A stretch of DNA of 64,000 nucleotides from Bacteroidaceae bacterium (GTDB lineage Bacteria; Bacteroidota; Bacteroidia; Bacteroidales; Bacteroidaceae). The notes under the pieces are model-generated. The model was not told the origin of the DNA, did no database searches, and saw only the letters and a list, made by a program, of their open reading frames with translations. Where the stretch lies: contig JAGCVH010000030.1 of NCBI GenBank assembly GCA_017962495.1, positions 41,959-105,958 of the forward strand. Direction: 5' to 3'. Shown here piece after piece: positions 1-7,460 of this stretch. The number at the start of each line of letters is the position of its first letter. Position 1 is the first letter of the stretch. Position numbers and translations under genes: made by a program.

Positions 1-2
1 GT

Positions 3-56
3 GGTGGTGCTTCGTTGGCTAGCGTTGTGGTGGCTCTGATAAGTATACTGAAATAA
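3..56 (+). CDS. C-terminal end of an upstream gene, probably part of the polysaccharide operon (partial)
   Basis: Only the last 17 codons lie in the window. They read GGASLASVVVALISILK and stop at the TAA at 54-56, 11 bases before the wzz start. The hydrophobic tail ending in a lysine resembles the C-terminal membrane helix of Bacteroidetes Wza-type export lipoproteins, which usually precede a wzz gene. That identity is inferred from position and hydrophobicity. The close spacing argues for co-transcription with wzz. Confidence 0.45.
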   Translation, partial: GGASLASVVVALISILK

Positions 57-67
57 TTTATCTGAAC

Positions 68-1138
68 ATGGAAACGACAAATAAAGACCAGAATATTATA
101 GACCTTGGAAGGGTGTTTCGCTTACTATGGGCCAAGAAGGGCCTCTTCCTTAAGGTATGGGTGTGCACCTTCATCCTCTCTTGTATATGGATTCTGCCAC
201 AACCTCGCTATTATATGAGCGAAGTCAAGTTGGCGCCGGAGATGAATGGAGAGGACGTTGGTGGAGGACTTTCCTCGATTGCTTCTTCTTTCGGTTTTAA
301 TATTGGAGGCATAGGTGGTCAGGATGCCATTTACCCAGAACTCTATCCTGACCTCTTTGAGAGTCCTGAATTCATTGTAGGACTATATGATATTGAGGTA
401 ACCACGAAGGACGGTAAACTCACTACCAACTACTTCGACTACATGAAGAACCACCAGAAGGAGAACGTTCTCACTCTTCCTTATTATAAGGCAGAGAGGG
501 CAATTAAGGGTCTTTTTGAGGAAAAGGATAACGTGCCTCGTGGGAATGGTAGTTCGGATATCAATCCGTTCCGAATGAACAAGAAGGATTATAAGTTGAT
601 GAAAGTGGTGATGGAGAACATCAGTTGTGCGGTTGACAAGAAGACCAGTGTAATCACCATCAATGTGATAGACCAAGACCCTGTCATCTGTGCAACAATG
701 GCCGATAGCGTGAAATCGCACCTCCAGGACTTCATCATCCGTTATCGTACCAGCAAAGTAAGTGAGGACGTTGTGCATTATCAGCAAATGCGAGATGATG
801 CGGAACAGGAATATGATGTTGCGATGCGGGCATATAGTCGTTATTGCGATGCCCACACGAATGTAATCCTGCAAAGTTTCCAAAGCGAGAGAGATAAACT
901 GGAGGGTGAGCTGGCCCTTAAGCAGAACTCCCTTACAGCTATGGAGACCCAGTTGCAGGCAACAAAGGTAAAGCTTCAGGAAAAAACACCTGCCTTCACC
1001 ACGCTGAAAAGTGCTATTGTACCTATAAGGCCGGCAGGACCTAAGCGAATGCTTTTTGTTCTTGGTATGCTGATATTGGCTTCAGTGGTTACTGCGGGAT
1101 ATATTCTTCAGAAGAACCCTCAAGAAGAGCCTAAGTGA
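68..1138 (+). CDS. wzz: Wzz-type polysaccharide chain-length determinant / co-polymerase
   Basis: A 356-residue inner-membrane protein of the Wzz family, which sets the modal chain length of polymer made by Wzy. A cytoplasmic N-terminus is followed by a membrane segment at about 27-44, a periplasmic domain with predicted coiled coil at about 230-305, and a second membrane segment at about 331-350. The proline-containing PIRPAGPKR stretch sits just before the last helix, as is usual for the family. There is no ATPase domain, so this is not a Wzc-type kinase; a separate Wzc lies at 18770. The stop overlaps the GTG start of the flippase by 4 bases, which implies translational coupling. Confidence 0.85.
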   Translation: METTNKDQNIIDLGRVFRLLWAKKGLFLKVWVCTFILSCIWILPQPRYYMSEVKLAPEMNGEDVGGGLSSIASSFGFNIGGIGGQDAIYPELYPDLFESPEFIVGLYDIEVTTKDGKLTTNYFDYMKNHQKENVLTLPYYKAERAIKGLFEEKDNVPRGNGSSDINPFRMNKKDYKLMKVVMENISCAVDKKTSVITINVIDQDPVICATMADSVKSHLQDFIIRYRTSKVSEDVVHYQQMRDDAEQEYDVAMRAYSRYCDAHTNVILQSFQSERDKLEGELALKQNSLTAMETQLQATKVKLQEKTPAFTTLKSAIVPIRPAGPKRMLFVLGMLILASVVTAGYILQKNPQEEPK

Positions 1139-2460
1139 AAAAACCTCAAATCTCAGAAAAGAAGAAAAAGGCTCTTACTAATATTGCTTGGGCCATAAGC
1201 GGCAAGATCGTTAGTTTGACGGGCGTTCTTGTCGTTGGCATTATTGTTGCGAGGTATCTTGGACAAGAGCAATATGGCATCATGAACTATGTGATTAGTT
1301 TTGTTGCCATTTTTCAGGTTTTTGCAGACTTCGGGCTTGATTTCATACAAATACGTGAGGAATCCAAGAACCCGGCAATGAAGGACAAAATCATCGGCAC
1401 CACCTTCGCCTTGAAGCTAATCTTTGCCTCAATCACCTTCATCGCCATTCTCTTTTCATGCTTCTTGTTAGTGAAGGATGCAAGCATCCAGTGCTTCATC
1501 CTGATTTATGCCGCATCCGTCCTGCTCAACACGACTTGGGTGTCGCGCAACCACTTCACGTCCATCGTCTGGAACGAATATGTGGTGAAGACGGAGATAT
1601 CACGAACATTGATTGGCCTGACCATTAAAGTCGCACTGGTGTTGCTCCAGCTCCCACTGATATGGTTTATCTGCTCCCTGGTCTTTGACTCGATGCTTCT
1701 GGCCATAGGCTACACGATGTCGTACATGCGAAAGATTGACTCCGTCCGGAAATGGACTTTTGACAAAGATTTAGCCGTCTATCTGGTCAAGCAGTCTTTC
1801 CCATTGCTGTTGTCCGGTGCAGCCATCATCGTTTACAACCGAATTGACCAATTGATGATTGGCGACATGATAGACAAGAGCCATTTAGGCGTGTATTCCG
1901 TCGCCGTTCGCTTTGCAGAAATGCAGTTTTTTGTACCGACGATAATTGCACAGACGGTGAGTCCCATGCTCGTGGAGGCGTACCAAAAGGATGCAGGACA
2001 GTATGAAAGGCTGTCACGCATCTTTATGAATGTCACGGTGGCGGTGTGCTTCCTGATTGCCCTGATGACTTGCCTGCTATCCTATCCCATTGTGTATTTC
2101 ACCTTTGGACCAGCTTTCATTGGGGCTGTTCCTGTGCTGTCAGTCCTGTCTTTTAAGGTGGTTGGCGATGCCTTGTCACAGACTTCGGGGCAAATGATAA
2201 TAACAGAGGGGAAACAGAAATACGTATCCATGCGGAACATAGTAGGTTGTCTGTCCTGTATTGCACTTAACTTGTACCTTATACCTCGATACGGTATTTT
2301 GGGTGCTGCATACGTAGCCATCATCACCATCTTTGTTTCAGGAACTTTAGCCAACTTCCTAATCCCTTCCTATCGCCATATTTTCTATAAACAACTGAGA
2401 GCTATTGCTGTAGGATGGATAGACATGCTACATGTAAGGCAGCTGCTAAATAAATCATAA
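1135..2460 (+). CDS. wzx: Wzx-like polysaccharide flippase (MOP superfamily)
   Basis: A 441-residue integral membrane protein with about 12 hydrophobic segments. The N-terminus (LTNIAWAISGKIVSLTGVLV, then ARYLGQEQYGIMNY) is the classic start of Wzx/RfbX flippases, which move lipid-linked repeat units across the inner membrane. The start is GTG, overlapping the wzz stop (GTGA). It is followed after 28 bases by the polymerase gene. Substrate specificity cannot be read from the sequence. Confidence 0.9.
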   Translation: MKKPQISEKKKKALTNIAWAISGKIVSLTGVLVVGIIVARYLGQEQYGIMNYVISFVAIFQVFADFGLDFIQIREESKNPAMKDKIIGTTFALKLIFASITFIAILFSCFLLVKDASIQCFILIYAASVLLNTTWVSRNHFTSIVWNEYVVKTEISRTLIGLTIKVALVLLQLPLIWFICSLVFDSMLLAIGYTMSYMRKIDSVRKWTFDKDLAVYLVKQSFPLLLSGAAIIVYNRIDQLMIGDMIDKSHLGVYSVAVRFAEMQFFVPTIIAQTVSPMLVEAYQKDAGQYERLSRIFMNVTVAVCFLIALMTCLLSYPIVYFTFGPAFIGAVPVLSVLSFKVVGDALSQTSGQMIITEGKQKYVSMRNIVGCLSCIALNLYLIPRYGILGAAYVAIITIFVSGTLANFLIPSYRHIFYKQLRAIAVGWIDMLHVRQLLNKS

Positions 2461-2488
2461 AGAGTCCGAAACCTTTTAAATTGCGAGT

Positions 2489-3784
2489 ATGCACTTTGTT
2501 CCGCTCATATATTTCGCAGGTCTTACCTATTACTTCTGGCAGAAGCACAGAACGTATGATGTGGCTGCATATATGTCAACACTCTACACCATCACTTCGT
2601 TGTGTTGTGTCATTATGGTGCTGGGCGGATTCATGAATGCAAGGGGTGGTGGTGTACTGATTGACGGCTATGAACCAGACTTTGGCATCATCCCGACGGT
2701 GCTTTACTGCGGACTAATTACAATTACTATTCTACCTTTCTCATTCATCCGTCCAGAGAATTTGGAACATATAGGCAATGTCCATCGCTACTTACTCTAT
2801 GCCTTTACCCTGCTAATTCTGTTACAAGGACTTATTATATATTATCTTGTTGGTGGGTTCGTATCTGACCTGTTGCATGGCGACTTTAAGTTCCTAAAAG
2901 ACACCTATCTCACGGGTGACATATCACCGGCCGATGCCAAGATGCTGACATTGCCTTTCCCAGTACAGTTGCTCTATTACTTCAGTTTTATGACTCTATT
3001 GGGCCTTCCCCTTTTCTTCTACTATTCGTGTGTCGAGAAACGCAGCCTTTGGTTCACCACTCCCTTGCTTGCCATATCCATTAGTCCCATCCTTCGAGGA
3101 ATACTCGTGGCTGACCGAACGGAAATCATTCACTACGGACTGATGTTCTTCTTCTGTTTGGTTCTATTCCAGAAGTTCATAACCCGAAGGGTTCGCAATT
3201 TCATGTTTCTAACCGGTCTTCCTATCGTTGCAGTGGGACTTACTTACGTCATAGCGGTTTCATCGTCCAGATTTGAGAATGAGGAAGAAGGTGCAAGTGG
3301 AAGCATGCTGGAGTACGCAGGTCAGTCCTATGCCAACTTCTGTTATTTCTATGACAATCACAATAAGGAGCTTTTCTATCTCGAGCGTGAGTTTCCCATC
3401 ATCTCCTATGCCATATTTCAAAGTGAGTACACAGAGACAAAGGAGGAACGCACAGCCAAAGAGGGTTTCTTCATTGGTGTCTTTGCTTCGCATGTGGGTT
3501 CGTGGTTACTCGACACTGGAGTCATTGGCGCAATAGTCTTCAGCCTGTTATTTGCCTTGCTGTGTTGTCTTGTCATACAGCGATACAATCGCACGGATTT
3601 TGATGTGGCTGACCTTATTATGATATTTACCTTGGGCGTAGTGCCAACGTTTGGTATATTTTATTATAGGTATTATTCAATCCAGACAGCAGTTGTCTAT
3701 CTCGCTGCAGGACTATTGTACCTATACTCAAAATTCATATTTGTCTGGAACAAAGAAGAAAAAGAAGAAACTAACAACGCATGA
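2489..3784 (+). CDS. Wzy-like O-antigen/exopolysaccharide polymerase
   Basis: A 431-residue multispanning membrane protein with about 10-12 hydrophobic segments and a larger polar loop around residues 255-330, the architecture of Wzy polymerases. Wzy proteins conserve little sequence, so the call rests on topology and on position between a flippase and a sugar-modifying transferase. The C-terminus is short and charged (KEEKEETNNA). The stop overlaps the next gene by 4 bases (ATGA). Confidence 0.7.
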   Translation: MHFVPLIYFAGLTYYFWQKHRTYDVAAYMSTLYTITSLCCVIMVLGGFMNARGGGVLIDGYEPDFGIIPTVLYCGLITITILPFSFIRPENLEHIGNVHRYLLYAFTLLILLQGLIIYYLVGGFVSDLLHGDFKFLKDTYLTGDISPADAKMLTLPFPVQLLYYFSFMTLLGLPLFFYYSCVEKRSLWFTTPLLAISISPILRGILVADRTEIIHYGLMFFFCLVLFQKFITRRVRNFMFLTGLPIVAVGLTYVIAVSSSRFENEEEGASGSMLEYAGQSYANFCYFYDNHNKELFYLEREFPIISYAIFQSEYTETKEERTAKEGFFIGVFASHVGSWLLDTGVIGAIVFSLLFALLCCLVIQRYNRTDFDVADLIMIFTLGVVPTFGIFYYRYYSIQTAVVYLAAGLLYLYSKFIFVWNKEEKEETNNA

Positions 3785-4950
3785 AATATTACTTCCCCAT
3801 ACACCTTGATGCAGGAAACCGTGGTTGCGAGGCCATAGCAAGGGGTTCGGCGCTTCTTGTCGACAAACCGGCGCAACGCATCTTCGGTTATAGCCGTAAT
3901 GTTGATTTGGACACTCAGATGGGACTTGCCGAATATATTACACTGGTGCCTTGTCGGCGTGAATCTCTCGTTGTCGATAAGTTCCTTGCAGTTGTCAATA
4001 AACTCTTCCATACCAATCGAACTAAGGCGTGGCGACAAATCTATCCCTATCGCAGTTTCCTGAGAAGAATCACGAAGGATGATGTTGTTCTTTTCACGGG
4101 AGGAGACATGCTTTGCTATGATGACAACGAGGTTATCTACACCAACAATTGGCTTCACCAACGAGGCATAAGAACTGTGTTGTGGGGTTGCTCTATGGGA
4201 CCAGAAAATCAGACGAAAGAGAAGCTAAAGACATTATCCAAATTCTCATTAATCTACACACGAGAATCCCTGACTTATGAGTATTTCAGTTCTCTCGGCT
4301 TAAAGAATGTATGTCACTTGCCCGATCCTGCATTTATCCTTCAAGAACAGCCGTTTCCACTTCCCACATACCTTATTAATAATAATGTAGTGGGGTTGAA
4401 CATCAGCAACTTCGTCATGGGTGGAATGACATTGGATAGTGCTTTCGGGCAAGAAGTGTTAAGCCTTATCGACTATATCCTGAAGGAAACATCGTATCAC
4501 CTATTGCTCATTCCTCATGTCACTTGGAATATCGGAGGTGTGAATCAGGACGACCGACAAATGGCGTGTCTCATTAGTAAGAGAGTCGGACGGCCAGATA
4601 GACTTCACATCCTTGATATCGATGGACTTAACTATTGCCAAATTCGCTATGCCATTTCCTATTGTAAGATGTTCGTTGGTGCACGGACGCATGCTGTCAT
4701 CTCGGCTTATTCTACGAGTGTGCCGACCCTTGCCTTGGGGTATTCTATCAAGTCGCGAGGAATCGCTAAGGATTTGGGTCTCGATGAGCAATTGGTAGTC
4801 GATAGCAAGAATTGTTCTCAAGGAACCTTGCTTCGTTCTTTCTCGTATCTTGCCGAGAATCAAGAGGACATACACCGCCATCTGCTTCGGATAATGCCTG
4901 AGTACAAACAAAAGACATATCAAATACGAGAAATGCTGAACAATATTTAA
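3781..4950 (+). CDS. Polysaccharide pyruvyl transferase family protein
   Basis: A 389-residue soluble protein with hallmarks of the CsaB/WcaK pyruvyl transferase family. These are an N-terminal loop DAGNRGCEAI, a GGDM loop near residue 104 where the family often has GGG, and near the C-terminus the VGARTHAVISAYSTSVP motif with its conserved R-x-H, followed by ALGYSIKSRG. Known members transfer pyruvate from PEP to a sugar in the growing polymer, adding negative charge. It is translationally coupled to the polymerase gene and is the last clear polymer-building gene of this operon. Confidence 0.85.
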   Translation: MKYYFPIHLDAGNRGCEAIARGSALLVDKPAQRIFGYSRNVDLDTQMGLAEYITLVPCRRESLVVDKFLAVVNKLFHTNRTKAWRQIYPYRSFLRRITKDDVVLFTGGDMLCYDDNEVIYTNNWLHQRGIRTVLWGCSMGPENQTKEKLKTLSKFSLIYTRESLTYEYFSSLGLKNVCHLPDPAFILQEQPFPLPTYLINNNVVGLNISNFVMGGMTLDSAFGQEVLSLIDYILKETSYHLLLIPHVTWNIGGVNQDDRQMACLISKRVGRPDRLHILDIDGLNYCQIRYAISYCKMFVGARTHAVISAYSTSVPTLALGYSIKSRGIAKDLGLDEQLVVDSKNCSQGTLLRSFSYLAENQEDIHRHLLRIMPEYKQKTYQIREMLNNI

Positions 4951-4983
4951 TCCCCGATCTAAAATCTTTAATGTAATACAATT

Positions 4984-5844
4984 ATGAAAAAAACATTTAT
5001 TTTTTTTGCATTGTTAGCCATCATGTTAACGAGTTGCAGTAATGAGAGTGAAAAACCTGCGGACGGAATAGGAACCATCCGATTCGATGTGCTTAACTAC
5101 GAACAAGTTAGCCTTGACGAGGTGACACGCGCCTCTGCGGCAACGGCATTAGCTCATCTGGAAATGGCCATTTATGAAGCGTCATCACTCGAAATAGTTG
5201 ATAGCGTGAAGACGACAAAGGGCGATGATGGATATGGTAGTTTCTCTGTGACTCTGCCTTTTGGTGATTACATTATTGTTTTTCTGGGATTTGACGGAAG
5301 CAAGGCTTCGAGTTTAAAGCAGATTCAAAATATCGGTTTTGCCGATGCAAATGTTCCCAACTTTTTCTATAAGACTCTTTCTTTGACAGTTTCCCCAACT
5401 TCGGCTGAAAACCAAGAAATCACATTAAGCCGCGCGGTTTCAGCTTTTAGTATTAAGAGTCAGGGCTACATCCCCAACAACCTGAAAAATATCACCATTG
5501 TTGCCAATGGCGGGGGATACCGTTTCAATGCACAAGGCGGTTCGGCAACAAGTGTCTCACAAAGGACCGCAACATTCGACGTATCGAATTATGCTGGTAA
5601 AGAATCAGTAAGCATCACCGTTTATGCTTTCCTCCAATCAGATGAGGCTACAATGAGTTTTAACGTTACGGCAACGGACGCGAACGGCGATGTGTTGGCT
5701 GAAAAGGTATTCCCAAATGTTCCCATGAGAATCAACCAACGCACTATTTATACGGGTTCTCTCTTCGGTGATGGAACAGAGACACAGGGATTTAATCTAA
5801 CACTGGAGAACGACGTCTGGAGTGATATTAATTATACATATTAA
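4984..5844 (+). CDS. FimB/Mfa2-like secreted lipoprotein
   Basis: A 286-residue protein with a lipoprotein signal peptide (MKKTFIFFALLAIMLTSCSN, lipobox LTSC). The body is beta-rich: an early GTIRFDV strand and a VTRAS segment, then regularly spaced strands. This resembles the FimB/Mfa2 fimbrial anchor and accessory lipoproteins of Bacteroidales. It starts 33 bases after the pyruvyl transferase, with no good -7 box in the gap, so it may be read with the polysaccharide operon. A fimbrial role is inferred; no other fimbrial gene is nearby. An unrelated surface lipoprotein with the same fold is the alternative. Confidence 0.55.
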   Translation: MKKTFIFFALLAIMLTSCSNESEKPADGIGTIRFDVLNYEQVSLDEVTRASAATALAHLEMAIYEASSLEIVDSVKTTKGDDGYGSFSVTLPFGDYIIVFLGFDGSKASSLKQIQNIGFADANVPNFFYKTLSLTVSPTSAENQEITLSRAVSAFSIKSQGYIPNNLKNITIVANGGGYRFNAQGGSATSVSQRTATFDVSNYAGKESVSITVYAFLQSDEATMSFNVTATDANGDVLAEKVFPNVPMRINQRTIYTGSLFGDGTETQGFNLTLENDVWSDINYTY

Positions 5845-5846
5845 AT

Positions 5847-5993
5847 ATGAGTACTGCTTCGTATATTATTTTAGGTTGGCTGGCGTTCGATGTCATCGTC
5901 TATCTCTATCTTATCTATGACATTCATGCTCCACGCATCAATTTCCGCCAACGCATGAGACAGCTTCGCGATGCATTTACTGAAGAGGAATGA
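5847..5993 (+). CDS. Small single-pass membrane protein, 48 residues
   Basis: A short gene starting 2 bases after the lipoprotein stop. The stop overlaps the next start by 4 bases (ATGA). The product begins MSTASYIILGWLAFDVIVYL and continues YLIYDIHAPR before a basic, amphipathic tail RQRMRQLRDAF and an acidic end. This predicts one membrane helix (about 5-25) and a cytoplasmic tail. Tight coupling on both sides and the clean topology support a real gene. I do not recognise the family. Confidence 0.65.
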   Translation: MSTASYIILGWLAFDVIVYLYLIYDIHAPRINFRQRMRQLRDAFTEEE

Positions 5994-6541
5994 TGTCAAG
6001 AAACATCTTTATTAGCCTTATACTCGCGCTGTGCCTTTTCAGTACAGGATGCGAGAAGATTGACATCAACGACCCTGAAGAAGAAACGAAAGAGCACATC
6101 GTACCCACTTCTCTCGGATTGGGCACCCAGAATTCGCCCTATACCGTAGAACAGATACAGAGTGGAGAATTGTCACAAAAGGTCAGTTGGTTTATTGGAT
6201 ATGTAGTGGGAAGCACCTACAACACAATGGACAATTGCATATTTGAGGAAGAAACTACTTATACTAGTAACATTCTATTATCAAGCAATCCTACTTGTGA
6301 GTCCATAGAGGAATGCATCCCCATTGAATTAAATTCTACAACACTCAAAAAGACTTTTAGTCTTTACTACAACAGCGACAAGTTTCGCCAATGTTTGATA
6401 ATAAAAGGAAGATCGGGTCAATACTTCCGCACCAACGGCATTCGTGACATTCGCGAAGGCTATTGGCTTCCCAGTCTTGATCTTTCGGCATTAAAAAATG
6501 CCACTCCCGCCGAATGGCAAGAGTGGCACGAATGGTATTAA
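5990..6541 (+). CDS. DUF6359-like lipoprotein
   Basis: A 183-residue protein with a lipoprotein signal (lipobox STGC at about 18-21). After an acidic linker comes GTQNSPYTVEQIQSG, then KVSWFIGYVVGS. This spacing, a PYTV segment followed by a G-Y-x-V-G strand, is what I associate with the DUF6359 OB-like domain of Bacteroidales surface proteins. Function is unknown. It closes the rightward operon and is convergent with the Wza-like gene 8 bases away. Its last codons hold a hairpin that appears to end transcription of that opposing gene. Confidence 0.6.
   Translation: MMSRNIFISLILALCLFSTGCEKIDINDPEEETKEHIVPTSLGLGTQNSPYTVEQIQSGELSQKVSWFIGYVVGSTYNTMDNCIFEEETTYTSNILLSSNPTCESIEECIPIELNSTTLKKTFSLYYNSDKFRQCLIIKGRSGQYFRTNGIRDIREGYWLPSLDLSALKNATPAEWQEWHEWY
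6493..6528 (-). terminator. Terminator of the Wza-like gene, inside the convergent gene's coding end
   Basis: On the minus strand an 8-bp stem (arms 6521-6528 and 6499-6506, TGCCACTC with GAGTGGCA) is followed by six U residues (6498-6493). This is a good intrinsic terminator for the leftward gene ending at 6550. It lies within the last 16 codons of the rightward lipoprotein gene. Confidence 0.6.
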
Positions 6542-6549
6542 GCTTGGGA

Positions 6550-7368
6550 TTACTTGTCGACCTTTTGCTTGATGAAGAAGGCGAGTGCCAGAGCTGACAT
6601 GATAGCGCTGAAGACGCTGACAGCAGCAGACATGAAGGTGTAGAAGGCACTGGAGCGTACGCTCTTGCTCTTGTTGGGCTCGACATAGATCATGTCATTC
6701 TGCTGAACATAATAGGCAGGACTCTGGAAGACGTCGGACTTCGTCATGTCGAGGATGTATTCCTCGCGGGCTCCGTTCTCCTCACGGAAGAGGCGTACGT
6801 TGTAACGATGACCGGAATCGTCGATGTCGCCACATTGGGCAAGGATGTCGACGATGGTGTTGCGCTCACTGGTGAGGGAAACGACTCCGGGTGACTTGAC
6901 AGCTCCGATGACGGCAACACGGGCATTGAGGAGGCGGACGATGACTTCGGGGTCGGTGATGAGTCCCTGCTCGATGATGCGCTGCTCGATGAGGTGAGCA
7001 CACTCCTCAGTGGTGAGACCTGCAACCTGCAGTTTGCCTATCAGGGGTACGACAATCTCGCCCTTTGTATCGATGGTGAAGCCGTTGATGGAACCAAGCT
7101 GAGAGTTCATGTTGGAACCGCCCGAACCAGTACTACCGATGACGACGCCCTTGGCGAAGTCTTCGAGAAGCTTCTCGTCGGAACAGGTGAGCTTGATGTA
7201 GATCTGGTCGGCGGGTTTCAGACGCATCTCGTACTGCTGCATCACGCGCTGAGCCTGGGCATAAATCTCATCGGAACCCTGGAAATAACGGATTTTTTTG
7301 GTACTTACGCATCCCGTTGTGCTTAACAATAGGATGACAATGGAAAGGAGTGAAATTAACTTCTTCAT
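6550..7368 (-). CDS. Wza/BexD-like polysaccharide export lipoprotein
   Basis: A 272-residue outer-membrane export protein. It has a lipoprotein signal (lipobox STTGC, Cys about 20), a polysaccharide-export domain at about 50-140 (RLKPADQIYIKL, DTKGEIVVPLIGKLQVAGLT), an SLBB-type beta-grasp domain at about 150-225 (VAVIGAVKSPGVV), and a C-terminal membrane helix at about 243-264. Wza multimers form the channel carrying polymer across the outer membrane. The gene opposes the preceding operon and has its own consensus promoter, so it is a separate unit. It may serve either polysaccharide region in this window. Confidence 0.85.
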   Translation of the reverse strand: MKKLISLLSIVILLLSTTGCVSTKKIRYFQGSDEIYAQAQRVMQQYEMRLKPADQIYIKLTCSDEKLLEDFAKGVVIGSTGSGGSNMNSQLGSINGFTIDTKGEIVVPLIGKLQVAGLTTEECAHLIEQRIIEQGLITDPEVIVRLLNARVAVIGAVKSPGVVSLTSERNTIVDILAQCGDIDDSGHRYNVRLFREENGAREEYILDMTKSDVFQSPAYYVQQNDMIYVEPNKSKSVRSSAFYTFMSAAVSVFSAIMSALALAFFIKQKVDK

Positions 7369-7392
7369 ATGCTTGTTTTATAAATGACCCCG

Positions 7393-7424
7393 CAAAAATA
7401 CAAAAAAAACCGCGACGCACCAAA
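7393..7424 (-). promoter_or_regulatory. Consensus Bacteroidetes promoter for the Wza-like gene
   Basis: Minus strand: -33 box TTTG (plus-strand CAAA, 7421-7424), exactly 20 bases, then -7 box TATTTTTG (plus-strand CAAAAATA, 7393-7400), 25 bases upstream of the start codon. The -33 box lies in the loop of the terminator hairpin of the upstream gene. Confidence 0.8.
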
Positions 7425-7440
7425 CGTCGCGGTCTTTTTT
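7401..7440. terminator. Bidirectional-looking intrinsic terminator
   Basis: An 8-bp stem CCGCGACG/CGTCGCGG (7410-7417 and 7425-7432) with a 7-base loop is flanked by eight A residues on the left and six T residues on the right. It ends the leftward 1259-residue gene (U-tract at 7409-7402) and would also work rightward. It overlaps the promoter of the next leftward gene. Confidence 0.85.
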
Positions 7441-7460
7441 ATCAGTTAGTAGTGAATTAC

